Of a DNA stretch of 64,000 nt, positions 29,914 to 39,822 are shown piece after piece. The stretch is from Desulfotomaculum sp. GTDB lineage: Bacteria; Bacillota; Desulfotomaculia; Desulfotomaculales; Desulfallaceae. The stretch is from assembly GCA_016841675.1 (NCBI GenBank), contig JAENYQ010000002.1, positions 62,001 to 126,000 of the forward strand. Reading direction: 5' to 3'. Position numbers and translations under genes: made by a program. Every line of letters starts with the position of its first letter. The stretch's first letter is position 1. The notes beneath the pieces are model-generated. The model did no database searches and was not told the DNA's origin. It saw only the letters and a list, made by a program, of their open reading frames with translations.

Positions 29914-30127
29914 CTATTTTTTCGCGCAGGCGTACGACCAGCTTTTCTTCGCCCGCAGGTTCTTGAAGCTGTTTCTTAACCTCTCGCCAAACTTCCGGGC
30001 ACTTGGCGTCAGTAACACCAACGATCTCCCGCACCGCCCGGTCCACCCGGCGTCTTTCTTCCTTGGTTGTGGGGGTAACGCCCGCCTTCTGCATCACCCC
30101 ACCCAGGTGACGTAAGTAGCAACTCAT
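29894..30127 (-). CDS. Small conserved-looking hypothetical protein
   Basis: MSCYLRHLGGVMQKAGVTPTTKEERRRVDRAVREIVG...; upstream Met in the ORF track lies in a palindrome. Confidence 0.6.
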   Translation of the reverse strand: MSCYLRHLGGVMQKAGVTPTTKEERRRVDRAVREIVGVTDAKCPEVWREVKKQLQEPAGEEKLVVRLREKIGAADNA

Positions 30128-30148
30128 AACAACACCTCTTTCTTTAGG

Positions 30149-30220
30149 GTGTGTCAGGGGGACGGTTTCTTTGACACACATGGTTTAAAGTGTGTCAAAG
30201 AAACCGTCCCCCTGACACAC
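30149..30220. repeat. Perfect 31-bp inverted repeat downstream of lepA
   Basis: GTGTGTCAGGGGGACGGTTTCTTTGACACAC / GTGTGTCAAAGAAACCGTCCCCCTGACACAC with short spacer. Confidence 0.92.
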
Positions 30221-30228
30221 CAGCTTGA

Positions 30229-32037
30229 TTATTCGTCGCGGATATTTAGTACGGCCATGAAGGCTTCCTGGGGTATCTCTACGTTACCCACCTGCTTCAT
30301 CCGCTTCTTGCCTTCTTTTTGTTTTTCCAGCAGCTTGCGCTTGCGGGTGATATCACCGCCGTAGCACTTGGCCAGCACATCCTTACGGCGAGCCCGGATG
30401 TTTTCCCGGGCAATAATTTTGTTTCCAATGGCGGCCTGGATCGGTATTTCAAACATTTGACGGGGAATTAACCCCCGCAATTTTTCCACCAGGGCGCGAC
30501 CACGGTGGTATGACTTTTCATGGTGCACTATGGTGCTTAAGGCGTCCATCGGCTCACCGTTGACCATGATATCCATCTTCACCAGGTTGGACGCCCGGTA
30601 GCCGGCTACTTCGTAGTCAAGTGAGGCGTAACCACGGGTCCGGGACTTCAAATGGTCAAAGAAGTCATATATTATTTCGCTCAATGGTAGCTCGTACTTG
30701 AGCATTACCCTACTAGTACCCATGTAAACCATGTCTTTATACGTACCCCGGCGGTCCTGGCACAGTTCCATCACCGCCCCCACAAATTCATGGGGCACCA
30801 TCACGGTAGCCGACACAATCGGTTCTTCAACTGACTCTATGCTGCCACTGACTGGCATTTTATTGGGGTTGTCAATTTCGATTACTTCGCCGGTAGTGGT
30901 GTTGACCCGGTAAACCACGCTGGGGGCGGTGGTAATTAGGTTTAACCCGTACTCCCGTTCCAAACGTTCCTGGACTATCTCCATGTGCAGCAGCCCCAGG
31001 AAACCACAGCGAAACCCGAATCCCAGGGCGTCAGATGTTTCGGGGTCGTAAATCAGGGAGGCGTCGTTCAGCTTCAGCTTGTCCAGGGCGTCCCGCAGCT
31101 CCTCGTACTCCGCCGACTCCACCGGATACAAGCCGCAGTAAACCATGGGCTTGACTTGGCGGTAGCCCGGCAGCGGGGCGGCGGCGGGCTGAGCGGCATT
31201 AGTGACGGTGTCACCCACCTGGGTATCTTTCACGTTTTTCATGCTGGCATTTAAAAAACCTACCTCGCCAGGTTTTAGTTCATCTACTACTACGGGAGCA
31301 GGCCTGAACACGCCCACTTCGTTAATCTCAAACTCTTTGCCGGTGGCCATCATTCTAATTTGCATCCCCTTGGTAATGCGGCCATGCACGACCCGGATAT
31401 ACGCAATCACACCTTTGTAAGGATCGTAGTGGGAATCAAAGATTAGCGCCTGCAGCGGGGCATCCTCGTCGCCCTGGGGCGGCGGGATCCGGTGTACTAT
31501 CTGCTCCAGGATATCCTCAACCCCGGTGCCGGTTTTTGCCGAAGCAGAAATAGCATCGGAGGCGTCCAGTCCGATTACTTCCTCAATTTCCTGCCGCACC
31601 CGCTCGGGCTCGGCGGCGGGCAGATCAATTTTATTAATCACCGGAATAATTTCCAAATCGTGATCTAAAGCCATATACACATTGGCCAGAGTCTGGGCCT
31701 CGATGCCCTGGGCTGAATCCACCACCAACACAGCCCCTTCACAGGCTGCCAGACTTCGGGATACCTCATAGGTAAAATCCACGTGACCCGGTGTGTCAAT
31801 CAAGTTCAATACATACTCACGGCCATCCCTAGCTCGGTATTCTAGGCGCACAGCCTGTAGTTTAATAGTGATGCCCCGTTCACGTTCCAAATCCATATTG
31901 TCTAATACTTGCTCGGTCATTTGACGCTGGGACAGAGCCCCGGTAATCTCCAACAACCTGTCCGCCAGGGTAGATTTACCGTGGTCGATATGGGCTATAA
32001 TACAAAAATTTCTAATACGTTCCTGGTCTCTCTCCAA
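30229..32037 (-). CDS. lepA: Elongation factor 4
   Basis: '[28 protein letters not shown]', '[23 protein letters not shown]'. Confidence 0.97.
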   Translation of the reverse strand: MERDQERIRNFCIIAHIDHGKSTLADRLLEITGALSQRQMTEQVLDNMDLERERGITIKLQAVRLEYRARDGREYVLNLIDTPGHVDFTYEVSRSLAACEGAVLVVDSAQGIEAQTLANVYMALDHDLEIIPVINKIDLPAAEPERVRQEIEEVIGLDASDAISASAKTGTGVEDILEQIVHRIPPPQGDEDAPLQALIFDSHYDPYKGVIAYIRVVHGRITKGMQIRMMATGKEFEINEVGVFRPAPVVVDELKPGEVGFLNASMKNVKDTQVGDTVTNAAQPAAAPLPGYRQVKPMVYCGLYPVESAEYEELRDALDKLKLNDASLIYDPETSDALGFGFRCGFLGLLHMEIVQERLEREYGLNLITTAPSVVYRVNTTTGEVIEIDNPNKMPVSGSIESVEEPIVSATVMVPHEFVGAVMELCQDRRGTYKDMVYMGTSRVMLKYELPLSEIIYDFFDHLKSRTRGYASLDYEVAGYRASNLVKMDIMVNGEPMDALSTIVHHEKSYHRGRALVEKLRGLIPRQMFEIPIQAAIGNKIIARENIRARRKDVLAKCYGGDITRKRKLLEKQKEGKKRMKQVGNVEIPQEAFMAVLNIRDE

Positions 32038-32233
32038 CGGAAAGCTCCTCTCCCTCTGTTCATGGCAGTTAAAACATTCATCATATTATAGCATTTGACG
32101 GGGGAGCATGAAAAGGACGTTAAGCTTAAAAGGGGGCACCCTTCAGGGCCCCAAAATGTGCAATATGGTTTATATAATGAAGACAAAAATTAACTTAATT
32201 AATACCATTAACGGATCGACATGCTTGATATTG

Positions 32234-32635
32234 TTAATCCTGCAGCCATTTTTTAAACTGATTTAAAGTTTCCAGAGTGATGTGCCTGGCTTCTTGGGCA
32301 GCGTTTACGGCTTTCTCCAGCCAATTATTTGTACTTATCTCCTGCTTTACTACGGCAGTCCACCCGTTTATTTCGTACATGACCGGTTTTGCTTTTTCAC
32401 CCAACTGCTGCGCCAGTTGGCCCGTTTGTTCCCTATCTACTCGAAAATGCAGATTTTCGCCCAGCAAACGAATACCCAGTTGTTCTTTTTCCAATTGCCA
32501 TTCCAACAAATGCAATGGATGTTGAGGATCAACAAGCCGGTTAAAATGGGTCAACGAAACACTGACACCAAAAAGCACCAGGCCAAGAAAAACACCCAGG
32601 CTGGCTATAATTACTTTATTGGTTAGATCCGCCAT
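32234..32635 (-). CDS. Hypothetical protein, single N-terminal TM
   Basis: 133-aa ORF in the lepA-spoIIP interval, same strand. Confidence 0.6.
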   Translation of the reverse strand: MADLTNKVIIASLGVFLGLVLFGVSVSLTHFNRLVDPQHPLHLLEWQLEKEQLGIRLLGENLHFRVDREQTGQLAQQLGEKAKPVMYEINGWTAVVKQEISTNNWLEKAVNAAQEARHITLETLNQFKKWLQD

Positions 32636-32779
32636 AAAATCACCCGATTAATTACGTTTTTAAACTTTGCTTCGTTACTACTTGTATTATTGCCACTTGT
32701 TCAACCGGGTAATCCACCGGGTTATAGCGGAAAGGGGACACACCTCCTAATTAGGAAAGGGGACACACCTCCTGCGGAG

Positions 32780-32940
32780 GAATGTCCCCAACTTATGAAT
32801 GTCCTCAACTTATGAATGTCATTAATTTATGAATGTCATTAATTTGTGAATGTCATCAACGTGAATGTCCAATTTATGAATTCACTAATGGAATGTTTCT
32901 CAACTCGTGTATGTCCGCAATTATATGTCCCTAATTTATT
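32780..32940. repeat. Degenerate 17-bp tandem repeat (gaatgtccccaacttat)
   Basis: About 9-10 diverging units: GAATGTCCCCAACTTAT/GAATGTCCTCAACTTAT/GAATGTCATTAATTTAT/GAATGTCATTAATTTGT/... Confidence 0.85.
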
Positions 32941-32947
32941 GTGATGC

Positions 32948-34060
32948 TTAGTTTTCAGTATTAGCTTCCAGGCTGCGTTTGACCATCTCAGCTACCGGGC
33001 CGGCCAGCAGACGGCCGGTTCGTACGGCCTCTTCGGTGGAATTGCTGACGCTGCCTACCTCCAGCAATATGGCGCCGGGATGCAGAAACTGGTTGTAACG
33101 ACCTTCTTTAATTTGCACACCAAGGCACAGCCCCGGGTGCTGTTTTTCCATCTCGGCAGCCAGTTCCCGGGCAAAATCATAATTTTCTCGCCAGGCGGGA
33201 AAAGGAGAGCGGGCATCTGAACCGACCACGATCAGCACAGGTGCCACTTCCTGCCCGTGGACAGTCACTAGGCTGTTTTCCCTGGATTTGCCGGCATCCC
33301 GGTGAATATCCAGCACCACTTGAAGTGACGGGTTATTCTCTAAGAGTTCGGTTAAGGTTTCCTGTGACCGGACATAAGACTCGGCATAGATGTTGTCATT
33401 TATGGTATCTGAGCGGGCCACCCGAATGCCATGGTTTTCTTCCAACTCCTGCTGCAGAGCCTCGCCCACTTTAACCACACCGCCCTTTTTGCCTTGCAAA
33501 CGTTCCATGCCGTCTGTCAGTGCATACGTCTCACCGGTATGGGTAAAGTACACGGCTACCAGGTTTTCTTCCGAGAGGTTGGCGGTGGCTGTATTTTCTT
33601 CTGCCTCGTCATCAGACAGCGGCACTACAGAGGGTTCCGGTGCGGCTACAGCCACCGATTCCTGATCCGAAACAAAAAATTTGGCATCTAAAAGCGGCAT
33701 TTGCGACTGCAGTATGTGCAATGGCTGCTCCCTATCCAATGTGAACAAGCCAAGCAAGGGCTTGACCGTCTCGCTCGGGGAAACCAATCGGGGCAGACTT
33801 TCTGCCTCACCTGCCCAGGCCATCATGGGTATCCCGGCTTGTAAGATATTACGAAGACTGCTATCACTCCAATTAATAATTGAACTGGTTAAAACGGGCT
33901 TGTCCGCTTTGTCCGCCCCTGTGGTCGGTGTGCAGTCGGCCAGATACAATAACAGCCTGAAAAGCACGGCCAGCAAAAAAAATATTGCTATTGCCGGCCC
34001 GATTAACCGTCGCCACCAGTTACGGCGGTAACTATAAGAATAACTAGTATACATAAACAT
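32948..34060 (-). CDS. spoIIP: Stage II sporulation protein P
   Basis: 'VAVYFTHTGETYAL', 'VVLDIHRDAGK', 'HPGAILLEVGSVSNSTEEA'. Confidence 0.92.
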   Translation of the reverse strand: MFMYTSYSYSYRRNWWRRLIGPAIAIFFLLAVLFRLLLYLADCTPTTGADKADKPVLTSSIINWSDSSLRNILQAGIPMMAWAGEAESLPRLVSPSETVKPLLGLFTLDREQPLHILQSQMPLLDAKFFVSDQESVAVAAPEPSVVPLSDDEAEENTATANLSEENLVAVYFTHTGETYALTDGMERLQGKKGGVVKVGEALQQELEENHGIRVARSDTINDNIYAESYVRSQETLTELLENNPSLQVVLDIHRDAGKSRENSLVTVHGQEVAPVLIVVGSDARSPFPAWRENYDFARELAAEMEKQHPGLCLGVQIKEGRYNQFLHPGAILLEVGSVSNSTEEAVRTGRLLAGPVAEMVKRSLEANTEN

Positions 34061-34244
34061 ACCCCCAGTGGGACATGTTTAATCTTATGTTCCTGACGGG
34101 TTATTTATTACTCACTTGTACAGTGGCGAAACTAAAATAAACACAATTCGACACCCTCATGGATAAAATTACAATATATAATGCACATTACATAGCACAT
34201 CACCCTAACTTTTAACGGACCCCAGTCAGGCATTCTTTGACACA

Positions 34245-34292
34245 AAAAAAGAATCAACCCCGCCGGGGTAAAAGGGCGGGGTTGTTCTTTTT
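34245..34292. terminator. Intrinsic terminator
   Basis: AAAGAATCAACCCCGCC...GGCGGGGTTGTTCTTTTT. Confidence 0.8.
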
Positions 34293-34632
34293 AGCGCAGT
34301 ACCGTGGGGACAACAGCATCTATAAGGCCGATTACGAATGCCGCAATTAGCGCCCCGATTAAGCTGACGCTAAGCATGTTGGGGATAATAAACTGGGCCA
34401 GATAAATAACTACGGCGGCAGTGATGAACCCTACAATACCCCTGTTTTGCGGAGATATCCTGTCGCCTAACAGTGCCTCGGCCACGTAACCGAGCACAGC
34501 GATCACAGCTGCGGCAATAAGCGCACCCACGATTCCGCCATGCACTACAAAGCCGGGAGCGAGCCAGCTTACCACTATTAGCACAAGCGCTGAAACTACA
34601 AAACGAATAATTAAACCAATCCACTGGGTCAA
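34291..34632 (-). CDS. Phage holin family 4-like (YvlD-type) membrane protein
   Basis: Four TM segments, 'MTQWIGLIIRFVVSALVLIVVSWLAPGFVV'. Confidence 0.75.
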   Translation of the reverse strand: MTQWIGLIIRFVVSALVLIVVSWLAPGFVVHGGIVGALIAAAVIAVLGYVAEALLGDRISPQNRGIVGFITAAVVIYLAQFIIPNMLSVSLIGALIAAFVIGLIDAVVPTVLR

Positions 34633-34759
34633 GTCAGATCACCTCCTTCGTACAAATCTATATTTATAATTAACCAAAAAATCCGGGCGTATACGGGTGA
34701 TGCTTGCATTTTTTTTCAGAGCATGGTAAAATTGAGCCTGTTGAGGAGGTGAGAATACT

Positions 34760-35032
34760 ATGCCTAATATTAAGTCTGCCGTCAAGCGTGTACGCATTAT
34801 TGAAAAAAGGACCGAACGCAACAGACAAATTAAGTCCAATTTGCGCACTGCCGTACGCAAGTTTCACGAAGCTTTGACCGGTAAGAATATGGAAGAAGCC
34901 CAACTGAGACTGCACCGGGCGCTTGTAATTATAGATAAGGCCGTGACCAAGGGCGTGATTCACAAGAATAAAGCCGCCCGGACCAAGTCCCGCCTGACCA
35001 AGTTTCTCAACAAAAATAAAATTGCCGGCTAA
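34760..35032 (+). CDS. rpsT: 30S ribosomal protein S20
   Basis: 'MPNIKSAVKRVRIIEKRTERNRQIKSNLRTAVRKF'. Confidence 0.97.
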   Translation: MPNIKSAVKRVRIIEKRTERNRQIKSNLRTAVRKFHEALTGKNMEEAQLRLHRALVIIDKAVTKGVIHKNKAARTKSRLTKFLNKNKIAG

Positions 35033-35063
35033 TCGGGCACATTGACTTTTAAAAAAATGCTAA

Positions 35064-35092
35064 AAAGAACCACCCTACAGGGTGGTTTTGTT
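35064..35092 (+). terminator. rpsT terminator
   Basis: AACCACCCTACAGGGTGGTTTTGTT. Confidence 0.75.
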
Positions 35093-36108
35093 CATCTTCC
35101 GGCACAAATTTTTATGATTAGTGTTTCCATGGCCGGGTAAAATACAGACTGACCGGTTTTTATATGATAATCCAGTTCGGTTAGTCGGTTAATAATGCCC
35201 ACCAACTGCGCCCGGTCGAAATTTTTGCGCTGGCGGTAAATTTTCTGGTAAACAAAAGGATGCATTTTTAAGGCCGCAATAATCTGCTCCCGGGTATCTC
35301 CCCCGGCCGCCAATTCCCGCACCTGCAAGATCAGCCTGAACTGCCGGGCCACCATGCCAATAATTTGCTGCGGCTGTTGTTTCTGCAGCAGCAGATTGCG
35401 AATGCCGGACAGCGCCCGCAAACAGTCTTTTTCCCCGGCGGCATCCACCACTTCAAAGATATTTTCATCCACCCGGCCGGCCACCATTTCTCGCACCGGC
35501 CCCGGGCCGATACTCTTCCCGGGGCCGGAGAAACAGGTAAGCTTCTTTATTTCATTATACAGGGTGTACATATCCCGCCCACAGCGGGACAACAATTCGT
35601 CCGCAGCCTCCCGGTGCAGGGAGCAGCCTTCCTCCCCGGCCTGCTTGGCCAGCCATTTGACCAGTTCAGCAGGCTTTAGCCGGGTGAAGTCCACTGCATA
35701 ACCTACCTTGGCAGCCTCTTTGTACACCTTACGCCGTTTGTCCACCCCTTTGTCGGTGTCAAATACCAGGCAAGTTCCGGTGCAAGGCTGAGCCAGGTAA
35801 CCCATGATACCGCTTTCATCGTCCGGTTTTTTTCCGTCTCCCTTAAACAGACTGGTGCCCCGCACCACCACCAAACGCCGACTGGCCATTAAGGGCGCGA
35901 ATGACGCGGCGGAAAATATATCCTGCGCGGAAGCAACTTCACCGTCCAGCACGTGATAATCAAACTCTTGAGCGCCAGGTGGCAGCAGGTGCTCCCGAAG
36001 CCGCCGAACAGCCTGGTCCCGCAGGTAATTTTCGGGTCCGTAAAACAGGTAAACTGGAGCGATTGCGCCTTTTTTTAGATGAGCCAAAAAATCCAGAAAA
36101 TATTTCAC
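35092..36108 (-). CDS. holA: DNA polymerase III subunit delta
   Basis: 'PVYLFYGPENYLRDQAVRRLREHLLP'; position next to rpsT. Confidence 0.93.
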   Translation of the reverse strand: MKYFLDFLAHLKKGAIAPVYLFYGPENYLRDQAVRRLREHLLPPGAQEFDYHVLDGEVASAQDIFSAASFAPLMASRRLVVVRGTSLFKGDGKKPDDESGIMGYLAQPCTGTCLVFDTDKGVDKRRKVYKEAAKVGYAVDFTRLKPAELVKWLAKQAGEEGCSLHREAADELLSRCGRDMYTLYNEIKKLTCFSGPGKSIGPGPVREMVAGRVDENIFEVVDAAGEKDCLRALSGIRNLLLQKQQPQQIIGMVARQFRLILQVRELAAGGDTREQIIAALKMHPFVYQKIYRQRKNFDRAQLVGIINRLTELDYHIKTGQSVFYPAMETLIIKICAGR

Positions 36109-36219
36109 AGTCTAAAACACCGCCGTTATCATAATTACTACCTCATGCGGAACAATTAGCTTAATGTTATAATAATAACCGACAATCATTGCCACATCAA
36201 TGATAACGACTTGATCATT

Positions 36220-37104
36220 TTAACCGTCCAACCGGTCGGCAAAGAACAGTGGGCTGCCGTACTGGTCAACACCAAATTTGCCGATTGTTTTCTGAGTATC
36301 CTTGTTAATCATGAAATCCACGAATGCTTTGCCGCCTTCGGCGTTAATTTTCTGACCCTCAAATTTCTCAGGGTTGACGTTCATTACGTGGTAAATGTTC
36401 ATCAAGTCCTCATCGCCTTCATTGACGATTTGCATGTCAACGTTTTTAGCCAGGGCCAGGTAAGTGGCGCGGTCGCTCATGGTGTAACCCTGCTTTTCGT
36501 TGGCTATGTTAATGGTGGCGCCCATGCCCTGGCCGGCTTCCTGGTACCACTGCTGCCCCTTGGGCTCCAGGCCGGCTATCTTCCAGAGGGAAAGTTCCTT
36601 CTTGTGCGTACCGGAATCGTCACCGCGGGAAACAAAGGTAGCGCCACTGTCGGCTATCTTTTTATAAGCTTCCTCAACGCTGGCGGTCTCCTTAATTCCA
36701 GCCGGGTCGCTATTCGGTCCCAGTATTACAAAGTCATTATGCATAACCAGTTCGTAATTGATGCCCACACCGCTGTCCACCAGTGGTTTTTCCGCCTCCG
36801 GTGCATGCACCAGTAGCACGTCGGCGTCGCCTTTTACGCCCATTTCCAGAGCCGCTCCGGTACCTACTGCAATGGTTTTTAACCTGTAGCCGGTCTGTTC
36901 TTCAAACATCGGCACCAGGACATCCAGTAGTCCGCTGTCCTGGGTGCTGGTGGTAGTGGCCAGGATAATGTCCTTGTTGGCGGGCTCAGCAGCCTCCTGT
37001 TTTTGCTCTGTTCCTTCCTGGTTGTTACCGGCGCAACCGGTTAGCGCTACAAATATGGTTAGTACAATGAGCATTATTAAAGACTTCATTAGCTTTTTTT
37101 TCAT
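36220..37104 (-). CDS. tupA: Tungstate ABC transporter substrate-binding protein (TupA-like)
   Basis: 'IILATTTSTQDSGLLDVLVPMFEEQTGYRLKTIAVGTGAALEMG', 'FVSRGDDSGTHKKEL'. Confidence 0.92.
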   Translation of the reverse strand: MKKKLMKSLIMLIVLTIFVALTGCAGNNQEGTEQKQEAAEPANKDIILATTTSTQDSGLLDVLVPMFEEQTGYRLKTIAVGTGAALEMGVKGDADVLLVHAPEAEKPLVDSGVGINYELVMHNDFVILGPNSDPAGIKETASVEEAYKKIADSGATFVSRGDDSGTHKKELSLWKIAGLEPKGQQWYQEAGQGMGATINIANEKQGYTMSDRATYLALAKNVDMQIVNEGDEDLMNIYHVMNVNPEKFEGQKINAEGGKAFVDFMINKDTQKTIGKFGVDQYGSPLFFADRLDG

Positions 37105-37222
37105 TTAATAAACCTCCCTATGTAATATTTGAATATTTTTTTACCTTAACACCCCAAAAAATTAAGATAAGAGTACTGCTACCCTGAAAGTACTTTTAAG
37201 CGTTACTGGTATCTGGCGCTTC

Positions 37223-37500
37223 GGTGGTATCGCTCCGGTCGCTCTTGCAATTCTACTTGTTGTGTTTGGCAATGCTGTTAGTGAACGCGCCGGCCAAACT
37301 GCCTAACCTTAATTACGCCCTAAGCAGCCATGAATTCGGGGCTATGACGAGGCAAGCGCCTGCGGCGCTTGCCATTATTAAAGCGTGCAGCTTTAACGCA
37401 AAAGCGCCCAAACGTTTGTATCTACAGCAGGTTAATTCTTGCTTGTGCGTTGCTGCACGATTCAACGCAGTCAGGTGCACCGCTCCCTCCGGATACCACC
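37223..37500. repeat. Inverted-repeat-flanked unassigned segment between riboswitch and tupA
   Basis: GGTGGTATC (37223-37231) and GATACCACC (37492-37500) in similar GC-rich contexts; internal palindrome GGCAAGCGCCTGCGGCGCTTGCC (37351-37373). Confidence 0.4.
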
Positions 37501-37613
37501 GGATCGCCTCCGTACGTTTGATTTTTCATACACATGATGGTGCCGCGACAGCTGCATAGTGGTCTACCCCTAGATTTTGTACATTAATCACCCCTTTAAC
37601 AACAAACTTTTAA

Positions 37614-37660
37614 GCAAAAAAAGCCGGGTTTATGCGGAAATACACATAACCCGGCTTTTA
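37614..37660 (-). terminator. Intrinsic terminator (riboswitch expression platform)
   Basis: Minus strand AAAAGCCGGGTTATGTGTA...TAAACCCGGCTTTTTTT. Confidence 0.88.
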
Positions 37661-37672
37661 AACCGCTCGTTA

Positions 37673-37778
37673 CATTCTCCTTTCCGCACTGGGAGGCACG
37701 CCGGTTTCCCACCGTACCCTGTCGGCCCGAACGCCCTGGCGGATCCCGCTTTAGGCAAACTGGGCTCGGAGATTATTT
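37673..37778 (-). ncRNA. Moco/Tuco riboswitch (molybdenum/tungsten cofactor RNA motif)
   Basis: Minus strand CTCCGAGCCCAGTTTGCCTAAAGCGGGATCCGCCAGGG...GGTGGGAAACCGGCGTGCCTCCCAGTGCGGAAAGGAG, followed by terminator and tupA. Confidence 0.85.
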
Positions 37779-37873
37779 AGTTTGTCAATATCAATCCATA
37801 ATCTGTATCATTTTAATCTGAATCATTCAATTTATGGCATGCTTAATGTATACTCAATTAGCATTATTATGGA

Positions 37874-38647
37874 CTAGGACATGGCACCGCAAACGGGGCA
37901 GGATTGGTCGCGCCTAATTTCGATGTCGTAAAACCGCATAGTCAGCGCGTCGTAGGTCAAAAGTCTGCCCACCAGCGGTTCACCCAAGTCAAGGATTACT
38001 TTTACCGCCTCGGCGGCCTCCGCTGTACCAATCATGCCCGGCACCGCACCCAGCACCCCGATGCTGGAACAAGAGGGGGCGCTTTCCGGCGGCACGTCCC
38101 TAAAAATGCAGGCCAGGCAAGGGCCGCGGCCCGGGATTATGGTCATCACTTGGCCTGTATAGCCCAGCACCCCGCCAAAAATATATGGTTTGCGCTGCTC
38201 CACGCAGGCCCGGTTGATTAAGAACCGGACGGCAAAATTATCCGTTCCGTCCACCACCAAATCAAATCCGGTGATTAGCTCCCGGTAATTATCTTCACCC
38301 AGCCATTCCCCAATAGCAGTAACATTCACATCGGGATTCAGCGCAATTAGTTTATCCCGGGCAGACTCGGTCTTTGGGCGTCCCAAATCTGAGGTGGTGT
38401 GCAGAATCTGCCGCTGTAAATTGGACAGGTCCACCCTATCCCCATCCACCAGGCCGATATTACCGACACCCGCTGCGGCCAAGTAATATGCCGCCGGCGA
38501 GCCCAGCCCACCGCTACCCACAACAAGCACCTTGGCTTGCAGTAGTTTTTCCTGACCTTCCAGCCCCACGCCGTCCAGCAGAATGTTGCGCTTATACCGC
38601 TCAAGCTGTTTTTTGGTTAGAACACTCACTAAATCCCCCCCCGGCAC
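37874..38647 (-). CDS. moeB: MoeB/ThiF family adenylyltransferase
   Basis: 'RNILLDGVGLEGQEKLLQAKVLVVGSGGLGSPAAYYLAAAGVG', Zn-binding CxxC pairs. Confidence 0.92.
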   Translation of the reverse strand: MPGGDLVSVLTKKQLERYKRNILLDGVGLEGQEKLLQAKVLVVGSGGLGSPAAYYLAAAGVGNIGLVDGDRVDLSNLQRQILHTTSDLGRPKTESARDKLIALNPDVNVTAIGEWLGEDNYRELITGFDLVVDGTDNFAVRFLINRACVEQRKPYIFGGVLGYTGQVMTIIPGRGPCLACIFRDVPPESAPSCSSIGVLGAVPGMIGTAEAAEAVKVILDLGEPLVGRLLTYDALTMRFYDIEIRRDQSCPVCGAMS

Positions 38648-38738
38648 CCTAATATATTTTCATGATTTCCCTTTACTCAGTAATCGCCATTGATAAGATA
38701 AACATTTTTAATAAACAATTGTGCACCGCGAGGGGAGA

Positions 38739-38836
38739 GCTGTCATCTAAGAGCGTTAGCGAAGGATCTAGATTCTTCACTTCGTTCTACAATGACACGA
38801 CGCTGTACCACTTACTGAGTTAACGGTATAACCATG
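38739..38836. repeat. Dispersed intergenic repeat, copy B
   Basis: Inverse complement CATGGTTATACCGTTAACTCAGTAAGTGGTACAGCGTCGTGTCAT... identical to the start of copy C at 51391. Confidence 0.92.
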
Positions 38837-38885
38837 TATATTTTTTATCGTTAACAAGTTAGTTTTTAGGACCGGTGGTTCCTGT

Positions 38886-39401
38886 TTATTTTTGCAAATA
38901 ATTAGCCTCTATAAAATCTGCCAGGCCACTGGCATCATTGATGTTGAAACAGGGAATTCCCTCGCAGCAGGACAGTTTGTCACCCACCAGGGCTACCAAT
39001 TGCCCGTCTTTGGCAGCGGGCCGCTCTTCGCCGCACCCGGCTCGACGCACTTCTATCTGGGGCAAACACTCCTGTTTGTAACCTTCGGTAATGACAATAT
39101 CCATGCCAGGCATCAGGGCGGCGATTTCCCCAGGCCGCATATCTTCTTCGGTTTCCAACACCAGGCCCACCTTGCCCGGACCGGCAATAGCGGTACATAC
39201 GGCACCGGCCCTGGCCATGCGCCAGGTATCCTTGCCGGGTTTATCGATTTCAAATGGTCCCCGGTGATGCTTGATAATTCCCACCCGGAAGCCCCGCTCT
39301 TTAAGCTCGGTGACCAATTTTTCCAGAAAAGTAGTCTTACCGGAATTGGCCCAGCCCACCACGGATATAACCGGAACAGCACGATTACTGTTCAAGTACA
39401 C
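38886..39401 (-). CDS. mobB: Molybdopterin-guanine dinucleotide biosynthesis protein MobB
   Basis: 'VISVVGWANSGKTTFLEKLVTELKERGFRVGIIKHH'. Confidence 0.93.
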   Translation of the reverse strand: MYLNSNRAVPVISVVGWANSGKTTFLEKLVTELKERGFRVGIIKHHRGPFEIDKPGKDTWRMARAGAVCTAIAGPGKVGLVLETEEDMRPGEIAALMPGMDIVITEGYKQECLPQIEVRRAGCGEERPAAKDGQLVALVGDKLSCCEGIPCFNINDASGLADFIEANYLQK

Positions 39402-39822
39402 GCACCTCGTCGCCCACCTTAATGGTACCGCCCTTTAAAACTCGGATGAAGATACCTTCTTTGGGCATTACGCAGTCCCCGGCCTGGTAGTAAATAGCAC
39501 AGCGGGTATGGCATTCTTTGCCGATTTGGGTGACTTCACCCAGCGCTTCGGCACCAAACGCGATATGCGTGCCTATAGGCAAGGAAACCAGGTCCACACC
39601 CACGGTGGTAATATTTTCAGCAAAATCACCCGGGTTAACGTCCAACCCAACATCCCGCATTTTTTGCACGCTTTCTAGAGCCAGCAGGCTTACCTGCCGG
39701 TGCCAGGGGCCGGCATGGGCATCGTTTTCCAAGCCATGTTCCAATACCAGTTGGCCGGTGCCGATGTTTTTCTTGCGCATGCTCTTTTTGGGACTGGTGC
39801 AAACTGCTACTATATATCCCAT
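39385..39822 (-). CDS. MOSC domain protein
   Basis: '[24 protein letters not shown]', '[13 protein letters not shown]', '[26 protein letters not shown]'. Confidence 0.92.
   Translation of the reverse strand: MGYIVAVCTSPKKSMRKKNIGTGQLVLEHGLENDAHAGPWHRQVSLLALESVQKMRDVGLDVNPGDFAENITTVGVDLVSLPIGTHIAFGAEALGEVTQIGKECHTRCAIYYQAGDCVMPKEGIFIRVLKGGTIKVGDEVRVLEQ

Noticed and set aside
30128-30181. Start of the small ORF at 30181
   Set aside because: Lies in the 31-bp palindrome; MSCYLRHLG at 30127 is the likelier start.
32780-32940. Possible CRISPR array
   Set aside because: 17-bp units are directly abutting with no spacers and diverge progressively; no cas genes nearby.
37224-37559. 111-aa plus-strand ORF in the riboswitch-tupA spacer
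   Set aside because: Low-complexity translation, no domain, runs through palindromes; treated as an unexplained non-coding segment.
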